The notes: a model not told the origin generated them from the letters alone. Shown: positions 47,663-57,547, counted from the first letter of the stretch. The stretch is DNA of 64,000 nucleotides from Parageobacillus sp. KH3-4 (GCF_022846435.1 NZ_AP025627.1:344001-408000); one strand, 5' to 3'. A program made the numbers and translations.

Positions 47663-48711
47663 ACGAAATTATTGTTGAAGGAAGAAAGATTGGACCAAAT
47701 CATAAACCTTTTGTTATTGCAGAAATGTCTGGTAACCATAATCAATCTCTAGAGCGAGCTTTGGAAATTGTTGAAGCGGCCGCAGAAGCAGGGGTAGATG
47801 CATTAAAAATACAAACATATACGGCGGATACAATGACATTGAATATTGAAAATCCAGAGTTTAAAATTGAAGATCCGGATAGCTTGTGGAATGGAAACAC
47901 TTTATACCAGCTTTATCAACAAGCTTATACTCCATGGGAATGGCATAAGCCGATTTTTGATAGATGTCGTGAGTTAGGAATAATTCCGTTTAGTACCCCA
48001 TTTGATGAAACCGCAGTAGATTTTTTAGAGGAATTAGATGCACCGATGTACAAGATTGCATCTTTTGAAAATAACGATATTCCACTCATTAAGAAAGTAG
48101 CTTCTACAGGTAAGCCGATGATTATTTCAACTGGAATGGCGACTGTAGCTGAATTAGATGAAACAGTAAGAGCAGCGAGAGAAGCAGGCTGTAAGGATCT
48201 AGTTCTTTTAAAATGTACAAGCACCTATCCTGCCTCTCCTGAAAATACAAATATACTAACCATTCCGCATATGAGAGAATTATTTGACTGTCAGGTTGGA
48301 TTATCAGATCATACAATGGGAATAGGTGTGGCTGTTGCCAGCGTTGCATTAGGAGCAACAGTCATTGAAAAACATTTCACGTTATCAAGAGCAGATGGTG
48401 GGGTAGACTCTGCATTCTCAATGGAGCCTGATGAAATGAGAGCATTAGTAATTGAAACAGAAAGGGCATGGCAGGCATTAGGAGAAGTAAAATATGGACC
48501 AACTGAGAAAGAAAAAGCATCGTTGAAATTTAGAAGATCGATATATGTTGTAAAGGATATGGAAGCAGGAGAAAAATTTACAAAAGAGAGTATTAAAATT
48601 ATTCGTCCCGGATATGGATTGCCGCCAAAATATTATGATTTGGTTCTTGGAAAAACGGTGAAAAAAGATGTAAAAAAAGGAACACCATTAAGTTGGGACA
48701 TATTGTTATAA
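47659..48711 (+). CDS. pseI: Pseudaminic acid synthase PseI
   Basis: 350 residues: NeuB-type barrel with FVIAEMSGNHNQSLERA, LKIQTYTADT, STGMAT, CTSTYPAS, LSDHTMG and EKHFTL, and a C-terminal antifreeze-like SAF domain (RRSIYVVKDMEAGE to the end). It condenses phosphoenolpyruvate with the diacetamido sugar to give pseudaminic acid. Confidence 0.93.
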   Translation: MNEIIVEGRKIGPNHKPFVIAEMSGNHNQSLERALEIVEAAAEAGVDALKIQTYTADTMTLNIENPEFKIEDPDSLWNGNTLYQLYQQAYTPWEWHKPIFDRCRELGIIPFSTPFDETAVDFLEELDAPMYKIASFENNDIPLIKKVASTGKPMIISTGMATVAELDETVRAAREAGCKDLVLLKCTSTYPASPENTNILTIPHMRELFDCQVGLSDHTMGIGVAVASVALGATVIEKHFTLSRADGGVDSAFSMEPDEMRALVIETERAWQALGEVKYGPTEKEKASLKFRRSIYVVKDMEAGEKFTKESIKIIRPGYGLPPKYYDLVLGKTVKKDVKKGTPLSWDILL

Positions 48712-48725
48712 ATGAAGGTGGAACA

Positions 48726-49871
48726 ATGAAAAAAAGGGAATCTTTCCTTTCCTATGGACAACAATGGATTACGGATGAAGATATCGAAGCAGTCGTAGCT
48801 GTGCTAAAGTCGCCCTTTTTAACCCAAGGGCCAAAAATTCAAGAGTTTGAACGGAAAGTCGCTGATTATGTTGGAGCGAAGTATGCCGTTGCGTTTTCCA
48901 ATGGAACGGCGGCTCTTCATGGCGCTTGTTTTGCCGCGGGTATCGGTGAAGGAGACGAAGTGATAACGACGCCGATTACATTCGCGGCTACTTCCAACGC
49001 TGTTCTTTATTGCGGGGGAAAGCCTGTATTTGCGGATATTGATGAACGGACGTACAACATTGATCCTAAAGAAATACGCAAGCATATTACTCCAAATACA
49101 AAAGCGATTATCCCGGTTGATTTTACCGGGCAACCAGCTGACATGGATGCAATAATGGAGATCGCCAGCGAGCATGGCTTGGTTGTCATTGAAGATGGGG
49201 CGCATTCTCTCGGGGCTGAGTATAAAGGGCGCAAAGTCGGCACGCTAGCGCATATGACGATGTTTAGCTTCCATCCTGTCAAGCCGGTTACAACAGCAGA
49301 AGGTGGAGTCATCGTAACCGATTCAGAGGAGTATTATGAAAAACTAAAACGGTTTCGCTCGCATGGCATTATAAAACATAATTTGTCGCGGGATGAAGGC
49401 CCTTGGTATTATGAAATGGTAGATTTAGGGTATAACTATCGAATGACTGACCTTCAAGCGGCGTTAGGCATTTCACAAATGGACAAATTGGATCGTTTTA
49501 TTGAAAGACGCCGCGAAATTGCCAGCATGTATAGTGAAGCGTTTAAAACAATGGATTCTGTTATTTTGCCAATGCAGCTTGAAGGAACTCAATCCGGCTG
49601 GCATCTATATATGCTTCAATTAAAATTGGATAAGCTAAAGCGCAGCCGCAGAGAAATTTTTGAGAGCCTTCGCGCCGAAAACATTGGTGTTCATGTGCAT
49701 TACATTCCTGTTTATTGGCATCCTTATTATCAAAAGTTAGGATATAGAAAAGGAATTTGCCCAAAAGCGGAACGGTGGTATGAACAAGCATTAACATTGC
49801 CGATTTTTCCAAAAATGACAGATGAAGATGTGAATGATGTAATTAAAGCAGTAAAAAGAAACATAGTATGA
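48726..49871 (+). CDS. pseC: UDP-4-amino-4,6-dideoxy-AltNAc aminotransferase PseC, intact copy
   Basis: 381 residues, DegT/DnrJ/EryC1 family: FSNGTAALHGACF, PVDFTGQPADMD, EDGAHSLGAEYKG and the PLP-lysine segment MFSFHPVKPVTTAEGG. It transfers the amino group in step 2. GAAGGTGGA precedes ATG 48726. It sits at the end of the pse run, and its DNA is richer in G and C than pseF–I and like that of pseB, suggesting a different history. Confidence 0.93.
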   Translation: MKKRESFLSYGQQWITDEDIEAVVAVLKSPFLTQGPKIQEFERKVADYVGAKYAVAFSNGTAALHGACFAAGIGEGDEVITTPITFAATSNAVLYCGGKPVFADIDERTYNIDPKEIRKHITPNTKAIIPVDFTGQPADMDAIMEIASEHGLVVIEDGAHSLGAEYKGRKVGTLAHMTMFSFHPVKPVTTAEGGVIVTDSEEYYEKLKRFRSHGIIKHNLSRDEGPWYYEMVDLGYNYRMTDLQAALGISQMDKLDRFIERRREIASMYSEAFKTMDSVILPMQLEGTQSGWHLYMLQLKLDKLKRSRREIFESLRAENIGVHVHYIPVYWHPYYQKLGYRKGICPKAERWYEQALTLPIFPKMTDEDVNDVIKAVKRNIV

Positions 49872-49906
49872 GTAATTAACTAGCTCATAGTGAAAGGAAG
49901 AATGAA

Positions 49907-51230
49907 ATGAATAAGGAATATGAATTATTGATCGGTTATTTGATGAGCTATTTCCAATTACTAGAAGTATAACTGGTGAAGGTGTTAGAAAGACAATTAG
50001 TATTTTAAAAAATATATTCCATTAGAAATGTTTTCTGTTAAAACTGGTACAAAAGTATTTAATTGGGAAATACCTAAGGAATGGGTTATTAGGGAAGCGT
50101 GGATTAAAGATGAAGAGGGTAATGAGATTGTAAATATGAAAAATCATAACCTTCATGTTTTGAATTATAGTATTCCTGTTAATAAAAAATGTCCTTAGAA
50201 GAATTAAAACCATTTATTCACACTATTCCTCATTTATCAGAAGCAATTCCATATGTGACACTTACTATAAAAGAGCGATGGGGATTTTGTATGTCTTACA
50301 ATCAATTCAAAAGTTTAAAGCAAGGAATCTATCATGTATTTATAGATAGTGAACTTAAAGATGGAGAGTTGAATTATGCACATACCATTTTGCCTAGAAA
50401 ATCGGATAAAGAAATTTTAATTAGTACATATATTTGTCATCCATCGATGGCGAATAATGAATTAAATGGACCATTAGTAGCTACTTTCTTGTACAATCGA
50501 TTAAAAAAATGGAAAGAAAGGAATTTTACTTATCGCTTTGTATTTGTACCAGAAACAATAGGTTCCATTGCATATTTACATTGCTTTGGAGAACATTTAC
50601 GTAAAAATGTTTATTTGGGCTTTGTTTTAACATGTCTTGGCGGAAAAAATTATCCTTTAAGTTTTAAAAGATAAAGATCTAGAAACAAAAATGCTCCAAT
50701 TAGTAAAATTGTAGACTACTTAATGTCAACAGGAGAAATGGAGATTGTTGTATGACCTTTTACACCAATTAACGGCTCGGACGAAAGACAATATTGTTCT
50801 CCCAGATTTAATTTGCCAATTGGTCAATTTACTAGAATGGTTTATGGACAATACGATGGTTACCATAATTCTTTGGACGCGAAAGAAGTATGACAATCGA
50901 AAAAATAGTAGACAGCATTAACGAAATTGAAGAAATTTTAAAAATTCAAAAATGGAATGGTTATTATATTAATGTAAATCCATTTGGGGAAGTAAAATTG
51001 GACAAACATGGACTTTATCCTGATATGAATACACCTTTAAATAGAGATGCTTCGAACAATTTTAAAAGGGATCAACGAAAACAATTAAATTTAAAAATTT
51101 AATATTAACTTTATTCAATTATTCAGATGGTGAACATTCTTTATTGGATATTGCAGAAATCTCAGGTTATCGTTTGCATGATTTTAAGAAAAAGGATTAC
51201 TAGAAAGTCCATATTATGAAAAAAGAGTTT
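49907..51230 (+). pseudogene. Decayed DUF4910/aminopeptidase-like gene
   Basis: From ATG 49907 (GAAAGGAAG upstream) the frame reads MNKEYELL and then shifts to DELFPITRSITGEGVRKTI, typical of DUF4910 proteins with a dinuclear aminopeptidase fold. Further pieces are LPRKSDKEILISTYICHPSMANNELNG (quoted in part; metal-ligand region), PFTPINGSDERQYCSP, GQYDGYHNSLD and a C-terminal winged-helix stretch near 51100–51210. At least five frameshifts or stops are present. Such genes occur in nonulosonic acid and antigen loci, role not established. Confidence 0.82.
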
Positions 51231-51236
51231 ATTTGT

Positions 51237-52035
51237 ATGAAAGTAGTACTTTTATCAGGCTCTCATCCTCGACATTATTATGTTGCTAATACATTACTAG
51301 AAATGGCTTGTTACATGGACACCTTATCGAATAGAGAGAAGCTTTTATACCTACTCCTCCAGAAGGATTAGAACCGATTGATCGCGAAAATTTTATGCGT
51401 CATTTTCGTGATCGAGAAGAAGCAGAGTATGCCTTTTTTGGTAAGCATAAAAAAGTTTTCGGTGAGATTCCGACACTAGTCATTAACAGATCTGAGTTGA
51501 ATGGAGAAAGGATGATTCAATAGTTACAAGAACAACAACCAGATGTTGTATTGACGTATGGTGTGAATAAAATTGATGACCATGTAATTGATATGCTGCC
51601 TGATTATGCATGGAATATACATGGTGGACTTTCTCCTTGGTATCGCGGAAATATAACGTTATTTTGGCCGTTTTACATGTTAAGACCAAACTGGGCGGGA
51701 ATGACAATTCATCGTTTAACGTCTAAACTTGATGGAGGAGATATTGTTCACCATTCAGTTCCTAAACTTGAATATGGAGATGGAATTCACGATGTAGCAT
51801 GTAAAGCGGTTAAAAAGTAGAAGACCTTGTTGAGATATTAAAAAGGCTTAAAAATGGCAAGGTACCTAACTATGTACCACAAAAATCCAACGGTAAATTA
51901 TTCGTTGCAACTGATTGGACGCCACAACATTTAAGATTAATTTACCGGACTTTTAATAATGATATTGTTGATCATTATTTAGATGGAAAATTAGGCCATG
52001 TGGAGCCTAAACTGGTGAATGCTCTAATGGATTAG
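51237..52035 (+). pseudogene. Decayed formyltransferase-like gene
   Basis: Begins MKVVLLSGSHPRHYYVANT, then several frame changes and an in-frame stop, followed by VINRSELNGERM, the formyltransferase core WNIHGGLSPWYRGN (with the N…H catalytic area) and LTSKLDGGDIVHH at 51600–51750, and VPQKSNGKLF to LVNALMD. Related enzymes put a formyl group on an amino sugar from formyl-tetrahydrofolate. Its loss suggests the flagellin sugar is no longer formylated. Confidence 0.82.
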
Positions 52036-52076
52036 TTAAATCAAAAATATACTTTATATCGAAGCTCTACATGATT

Positions 52077-52110
52077 AATCGGTAGCGTTGAAAAACGCTA
52101 CCGATTTTTA
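52077..52110 (+). terminator. Intrinsic terminator ending the glycosylation island
   Basis: A perfect stem (AATCGGTAGCGTT / AACGCTACCGATT) with a GAAA loop and T5. Confidence 0.92.
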
Positions 52111-52194
52111 TCTCGAGTTCGACAGTTTGAAGTATATATGATTTTTTTAATTGCCAAACACAGTGTCAGCACTATGTGCCGGTGTACAACTTAA

Positions 52195-52660
52195 AAGAAG
52201 CCAAGTGTCAACGACAAGAGCGAAAAAAACTATGGAGACGGTGCAGGCGGAATTAGAAGGAATTCGTCAGCTGCCGAATGAAGCCCGTCATAAGGCGACA
52301 TGCCGTTTGCGTGCTTTCACCTTCTTATGAAAATATTTGCGACAATTCAAAGATAGAACGCTTCGTAACGATAAACAAGCGATTAGCGATGCCGAGAAGT
52401 ATGATGGAAAATATCTTATCCGGACCGTCTGACGATATATTATCAGCCGAAGAAGTTGGCGCTTGAATATAAACAAATGGTCGATGTCGAAGATGCCTTC
52501 CGGACGATCAAATTGCGACCTATTATATCATTACTTAGGAGGTCGTATTCATTCGAATGTATTGTCAGCTGGTTGGCTCTCCTGCTGGTTCGAATCGTAG
52601 CATTTCGTACGGAGAATCGTGGCGAAAGGTGTGAGCTGAACTGCGACGATTGACTTTAGG
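52195..52660 (+). mobile_element. IS1634-type transposase relic
   Basis: Pieces such as TMETVQAELEGIRQLPNEARHK, YDGKYLIRT (frame-shifted), LALEYKQMVDVEDAFRTIK and SAGWLSCWFE match the C-terminal third of IS1634-family transposases. (Quoted pieces are partial.) No intact frame and no convincing terminal repeats remain. Confidence 0.7.
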
Positions 52661-52981
52661 TCATTTTTCTTCGAAATATGGAGATATATGAAGATTTGTG
52701 TCAGTACACAGAGCTCACGGTCAAACAGCGAAATCTTTGAGGCTGTAGGGGTCTCCTTTAAGCATCTTAGACATTCAGCCTAATTCCTAGATACATGCGT
52801 AAAGTATGCCTAATCGTTCACCAACCCTTGTAGCCCTTGTAGGGCAAGGGCTGGTGAACGATTTGTTTGCATAGTTAGCGTCGCCCTCAGGTTACACAAT
52901 AATTTGGACTTGACCTGTTGTTTTAACCGAAAATGTTCGTAATAATTCAGGCGAGATAATTATAATAGTAAAGAATAGTAA
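52661..52981. other. Region between IS relic and next gene, with a hairpin
   Basis: A long hairpin at 52812–52863 (AATCGTTCACCA / TGGTGAACGATT, with an inner CCCTTG/CAAGGG pairing) and weak T run. It could end transcripts or mark an element end. No gene is seen. Confidence 0.5.
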
Positions 52982-54568
52982 TTATATCCAATTTTTGGTT
53001 CTAAGTAAATCTATTATTTTTTTTACTCGGTGGTTATAAGTATGATATTTATGTAATGTTTCATGTCCGTTTTCTATTATTTGTAATCTTTGTTCTTCAT
53101 GGTTCAGGTAATACTCAATCTGTTCCACTAAATCTTGACTATCACGAAAAACGACAAGATCTCGACCATCTTTAAATAGACGGTGGATGTCTCGTTTATC
53201 ATTTGTTAACAAAAATCCTTTAGATGATAATACATCAAATACTCTTAATGGAAGCCCTGTTTCAACAAATGTTCTTGTTAAATTGATATTTATTTTCGAG
53301 TGGTGTAAAACTAATGGATACACTTTATAATAGTCGGCATATCCTTGATAGTTTTTTGTGAACATTGACCAAGAATCGTTTCCAAATACGGCGAAAGAAA
53401 AGCGTTGTTTCTCTAATTGTTGAACGACACGAATTCTTTCTCTTTGAGAATGTTCTCGACCTAGAAGAAAAGCTAATTTCTCTTCTGGAGTGAGAAGTTC
53501 ATTTCCAATTATATTGTAACGACTCTCTTCTTGAATTCGGTAGACAAGTTCATTGTTCACTTTTGATCGAATAATAAATTCAGTTTTATTTTGCTCTTGC
53601 TCTTCTAATAGTTTGTTAATTATTTCCTTTGTTTCTACTGATAGATAGGGTTCTATTTTTTGTGTGTACTCACTAATGGTTAAATTGCCTGTAAAACTAA
53701 CATCATATTGCATTTGTAAATTGTTATTTTTACGAATAGTGGCCATCATTCGTTCTGGATTTCCAGCTACAGGTAAATAATAAACATTCGTTACTCCTCG
53801 TTTTTGAAGTGTATGAACAATTGCTTCGTCATAGATAAAGTGTGCGGATAGAGGAGTGTCTATTTTTAATGAGTATAAAGGATAGGAAGGAGTATCGACT
53901 GTCCATGAAATATAAGGTATTTGCAATGTTTCACTAATTTCTGCGATTATTTCGCTATAATTGATTGTAAAAATAAAGGCAGGGTGAATGTTAGAAATTT
54001 TTAAAAGTAATTTTTCTTTAGTTGTCCAGTCTAATTTTATACATTGAAAAGACTCTTTTTTAAAAGCGTCTAAGCAGTCTTCTATTAACGCATTATGTTC
54101 CATTAACACAACTGTTTTATTTTTACAAGATTTCTTCTTTGAATGTAAATACATTAAAACTTTTGCGAAAAAAGCAGGGTGTAATTCTAGAATTTGTGGA
54201 TTGTAAATAATTTCAAAGTTATCATTTCGTAAGCTTAAATAATTCATATATTCATCCCCAAAAAGAAATTCAATATTTCCGTTACTAATGTTAGGTTTTA
54301 GTTCATTATTTTCCTTTATCAAATTATAAAATTGACGATTATAATCAATGACAACCACTTTACCCCATATATTCTCAGATACATAGGCAATTTCATATCC
54401 CAATCCAATTCCTAAAATCAAATAGTCTTTGTCTTTTTTTATTTCGGGAAGCGTTTCTAACGAACGTAAAGGCTTATATTTAGAATATAAGTAATAGCTT
54501 CGGTTATTCTCTTTTTGTACTTTACATGTTAAAAGGCCGTCTTTTGCTCTTTCTAGGAAAATTTCCAT
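52982..54568 (-). CDS. Glycosyltransferase with Maf-like N-terminal domain and CgeB-like C-terminal domain
   Basis: 528 residues. The first about 115 residues have YYLYSKYKPLRSLE and LILGIGLGYEIAY, the same pattern as in the N-terminal domains of both Maf proteins. The rest is a GT-B glycosyltransferase of the CgeB/Glyco_trans_1_2 type, ending with INLTRTFVETGLPLRVFDVL, SKGFLLTN and HEEQRLQIIENG. There is no DUF115 core. It likely extends or modifies flagellin glycans, perhaps on the adjacent second flagellin, as it follows that gene on the same strand after a terminator. Confidence 0.75.
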   Translation of the reverse strand: MEIFLERAKDGLLTCKVQKENNRSYYLYSKYKPLRSLETLPEIKKDKDYLILGIGLGYEIAYVSENIWGKVVVIDYNRQFYNLIKENNELKPNISNGNIEFLFGDEYMNYLSLRNDNFEIIYNPQILELHPAFFAKVLMYLHSKKKSCKNKTVVLMEHNALIEDCLDAFKKESFQCIKLDWTTKEKLLLKISNIHPAFIFTINYSEIIAEISETLQIPYISWTVDTPSYPLYSLKIDTPLSAHFIYDEAIVHTLQKRGVTNVYYLPVAGNPERMMATIRKNNNLQMQYDVSFTGNLTISEYTQKIEPYLSVETKEIINKLLEEQEQNKTEFIIRSKVNNELVYRIQEESRYNIIGNELLTPEEKLAFLLGREHSQRERIRVVQQLEKQRFSFAVFGNDSWSMFTKNYQGYADYYKVYPLVLHHSKININLTRTFVETGLPLRVFDVLSSKGFLLTNDKRDIHRLFKDGRDLVVFRDSQDLVEQIEYYLNHEEQRLQIIENGHETLHKYHTYNHRVKKIIDLLRTKNWI

Positions 54569-54600
54569 TTCTCATATCCTCACTTTTATATCTTCTTATA

Positions 54601-54635
54601 AAGAAAAGGCACTATTATGATTAAGTGCCTTTATA
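54601..54635 (-). terminator. Intrinsic terminator after the second flagellin
   Basis: AAAGGCACT (54606–54614) pairs with AGTGCCTTT (54625–54633); on the minus strand it is followed by TTCTTT. It may be leaky, allowing the glycosyltransferase gene to be read from the flagellin promoter. Confidence 0.75.
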
Positions 54636-54641
54636 TTTTTA

Positions 54642-55451
54642 TCACGTCAATAATTTTAACGTCTCCTCCACATTGCGGTTTATGTGCGAAATAAGCAGGT
54701 AATCTCCCTGTTGTCGAATTTTTCCGCTTATGTAGTTCATCATTTCGCGGGCGATGTTTGCGTCTCTCAACATAGATTCGGATGCGGTTAAGTTCGCTTC
54801 TTTTAACATGGTATTATTTAAATGATGTTCAATTGCCTCGTAATCAGCGCCGACGTTTGTTAAGTCGCTTGTTACTTTTTTAAGCGCGTTATCCACTTTT
54901 GCGATAAGCTGTTCGGCATCTGTCCGCGTTAATAGCGTCGCTCCATTTAGCCCAAGGCTTGTTGTGCTTGTATCAACCATGTCAACGGCAATCGTTTGGC
55001 CGGGATTTGCTCCGACTTGCAATATTAACGGCCTGTTTTTGCCGAGAATTTTCTGTGTATTAAATTCCAGTTTTTCCGCTGTGTCATCAATTGCTTGCAG
55101 CAGCTGATCCAATTCTTTTTGGCTGGCGGCGCGGTCATTTGCATCTAGCGTATCATTGGCGCTTTGTACGGCTAATTCCCGAATCCGCTGCAGGAGGTGA
55201 TTGACGTTCATTAATCCTTCTTCGGCCGCTTTTAAAACGGAAAGGCCGTCTTGCATATTTCTTTGTGATTGCGCCAATCCTCGTATTTGCGCTCGCAATG
55301 TTTCCGAAATGCTTAATCCTGCAGCATCGTCGCTCGCCCGATAAATTCTTAAACCTGAAGAGAGTTTCTCCAGTGTTTTGGTCAGACTAGTGACATTTCG
55401 CTGATAGCGATAGGTAGAAAAAGCAATCATGGACTGGTTTTGTATTCTCAT
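54642..55451 (-). CDS. Second flagellin-like protein with atypical C-terminus
   Basis: 269 residues, nearly the same length as Hag. The N-terminal D0/D1 part is clear (MRIQNQSMIAFSTYRY, SSGLRIYRASDDAAGLSISE). The C-terminal part matches flagellin up to ESMLRDANIAREMMNYI, but the final segment (QQGDYLLISHINRNVEETLKLL, quoted in part) departs from the normal [12 protein letters not shown]…LLR. The gene has no intron. It may be a minor filament subunit or a regulator/decoy for FliW or FliS. It has its own sigma-D promoter. Confidence 0.88.
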   Translation of the reverse strand: MRIQNQSMIAFSTYRYQRNVTSLTKTLEKLSSGLRIYRASDDAAGLSISETLRAQIRGLAQSQRNMQDGLSVLKAAEEGLMNVNHLLQRIRELAVQSANDTLDANDRAASQKELDQLLQAIDDTAEKLEFNTQKILGKNRPLILQVGANPGQTIAVDMVDTSTTSLGLNGATLLTRTDAEQLIAKVDNALKKVTSDLTNVGADYEAIEHHLNNTMLKEANLTASESMLRDANIAREMMNYISGKIRQQGDYLLISHINRNVEETLKLLT

Positions 55452-55491
55452 ACACTCACCTCGCTCTTCTCTTTTGTCCTGCTCATTTTAT

Positions 55492-55518
55492 ATATCGACT
55501 TTTTTTCGTGAAACTTTA
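55492..55518 (-). promoter_or_regulatory. Sigma-D promoter of the second flagellin gene
   Basis: On the minus strand: TAAA (55518–55515), exactly 15 bases, then GTCGATAT (55499–55492). The -35 shares the TTTAAA at 55515–55520 with the divergent flaG promoter. Confidence 0.82.
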
Positions 55519-55541
55519 AAGATTCTAAATAAAGCCGATAT
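55517..55541 (+). promoter_or_regulatory. Sigma-D promoter of flaG–fliD–fliS–fliT
   Basis: TAAA (55517–55520) and a perfect GCCGATAT (55534–55541) with a spacer of 13, two shorter than usual. Confidence 0.65.
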
Positions 55542-55576
55542 AAAAAGTAGAGAAGTGATGCAGGAGGAAGATGATA

Positions 55577-55924
55577 ATGAAAGTTGAAAATTCATTGCCG
55601 TTGCAGGAAACTTATGTTCCCCAGACCTCCAAAGAAGGTACAGCTTTGATGCAAAAAATTATGGAGCAACAGAGCGAGCGCAATGAAGAGGTACAAGTGT
55701 CGAAAAACAAGGTGGAAGAAGTCACTAACAAATTAAACGAGTTTTTAGAGATTCACAACCGTTCCCTTAAATTTATACTGCATGAAGGGTTGAATCAATA
55801 TTACGTGCAAGTCATCGATTCCGACACAAACGAAGTGATACGGGAAATTCCTCCTAAGAAATTGTTAGACGCTTTTTACACGATGCAAAAATTTCTCGGC
55901 ATGATCGTTGATGAAAAAATTTAG
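55577..55924 (+). CDS. flaG: FlaG family protein
   Basis: 115 residues, with the FlaG C-terminal core LKFILHEGLNQYYVQVID and EVIREIPPKKLLD. FlaG proteins affect filament length and lie before fliD. ATG 55577 is 7–8 bases after AGGAGGAAG; the ATG at 55571 is too close. Confidence 0.9.
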   Translation: MKVENSLPLQETYVPQTSKEGTALMQKIMEQQSERNEEVQVSKNKVEEVTNKLNEFLEIHNRSLKFILHEGLNQYYVQVIDSDTNEVIREIPPKKLLDAFYTMQKFLGMIVDEKI

Positions 55925-55939
55925 AAAGGGGCGAGTAAT

Positions 55940-57514
55940 ATGGCACCGATGCGAATCGGCGGTTTAGCGAGCGGAATGGATATCGATCAGCTTGTGAATG
56001 ATTTAATGAAGGCGGAACGCATTCCGCTTGATAAATTATATCAGAAAAAGCAAATTTTTGAATGGCAGCGCGATGCCTATCGCGAAATTAACCAAAAATT
56101 AGCTGATTTCGATCAATATTTATTTGATAATTTTGTGTTATCCAGTAACTTTTATAAAAAAACGGCGACTTCATCAAACGAAGCGGCGGTGAGCGTGAAA
56201 GCGCTGAGTTCATCATATGATTCAACGAATACGATAACGGTTTCTCAATTGGCAACGGCTGCTACTGGTGTATCAAGCACTGTAGGGGGCACATCGACTT
56301 CGACGCTTGGAAGCTTGGATCCAACGTTTACACAAGATACGACGATTACGATTGCCGCTCTTCAAGCTGATGGGACATATAAAGAAGAAGCGATTACGTT
56401 TAAACCAACTGATACGATTGCTGATGTCGTGCAAAAGCTCAACCAGTCAGGCTTGAACATTAATGCGATTTTTGATGACGGGACGCGAAAGCTTGGCATT
56501 TCTACGCGTGGAACGGGTTCGTCGGCTAATAGCAGCGCTGCGGAAGTTTATGTAAAATCTGCGACTGGCGTTGATATTTTTAATACAATATTTGGTTTTG
56601 CCACAGGAAACGATGCAAACGGTAATCCGGGTGTGACAGTTCTAGCTGACGGGGGACAAAACGCAAAATTTACGTTAAATGGATTAGAAATGGAAAGACA
56701 GTCCAATACATTTACAATTAACGGAATAGAATACACGTTGAAAGCTGTAACTTCCACTCCTGTGACGGTCACTTCCTCCACTGATGTTGACGGCATGATT
56801 GCGAAAATTGAAGAATTCGTCAACAAATACAATGAACTAATCGGGGCATTAAATGATAAAATCCGCGAAAAGCGTTATCGCGATTACCCGCCGCTTACTG
56901 ATGAACAAAAAAAGGAAATGACGGAAAAGCAGATCGAGCTATGGGAAGAAAAAGCGAAGAGCGGATTGCTTCATGGGGATTCAATTATTTCGAATGGATT
57001 ATCGCAAATGCGACGTGACTTGTATAGTAGAGTAGATGGGATCGGCGAGAATGTCATTGATACTCTTTCTGAATTGGGGATTACCACAACAAGTGAAATT
57101 TCTAGCGGCGGCAAGCTTGTGATCGATTATGGCAAGTTGCGACAAGCGCTTGAAAGCGATCCTGATAAAGTAGTGAAAACATTGACGCAAAGCGGTGCAA
57201 TCACCAAGGATTCTACCACTGGTCAAGTGACTTCTGACACGCGCGGCATTGTGCAGCGCCTTCGTGATACAATAAAAGGGATGATAACCAATATTGAGAA
57301 AAAAGCAGGTAAACCGACGTACACGGAAAATCAATATTCCATCGGTCTGCAGCTAAAGGATGTTGAGAATCAAATTTCAGATTTTCAACGGCGCCTTCAA
57401 GATATTGAATCCCGTTATTGGCGGCAATTTACGGCGATGGAGCAAGCAATCCAAAGAGCGAACCAGCAGTCAATGTTCCTAATGGGGCAATTTGGTGGAG
57501 GAATGTCGGGCTAA
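55940..57514 (+). CDS. fliD: Flagellar cap protein FliD (HAP2)
   Basis: 524 residues: N-terminal MRIGGLASGMDIDQLVNDLM (FliD_N), variable middle, and C-terminal FliD_C ending IESRYWRQFTAMEQAIQRAN (quoted in part) with a glycine-rich tail. It caps the filament and helps flagellin fold. AAAGGGG precedes the ATG. Confidence 0.95.
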   Translation: MAPMRIGGLASGMDIDQLVNDLMKAERIPLDKLYQKKQIFEWQRDAYREINQKLADFDQYLFDNFVLSSNFYKKTATSSNEAAVSVKALSSSYDSTNTITVSQLATAATGVSSTVGGTSTSTLGSLDPTFTQDTTITIAALQADGTYKEEAITFKPTDTIADVVQKLNQSGLNINAIFDDGTRKLGISTRGTGSSANSSAAEVYVKSATGVDIFNTIFGFATGNDANGNPGVTVLADGGQNAKFTLNGLEMERQSNTFTINGIEYTLKAVTSTPVTVTSSTDVDGMIAKIEEFVNKYNELIGALNDKIREKRYRDYPPLTDEQKKEMTEKQIELWEEKAKSGLLHGDSIISNGLSQMRRDLYSRVDGIGENVIDTLSELGITTTSEISSGGKLVIDYGKLRQALESDPDKVVKTLTQSGAITKDSTTGQVTSDTRGIVQRLRDTIKGMITNIEKKAGKPTYTENQYSIGLQLKDVENQISDFQRRLQDIESRYWRQFTAMEQAIQRANQQSMFLMGQFGGGMSG

Positions 57515-57547
57515 GTCATTAACTACTAGATGGGGAGATGCTAACAC

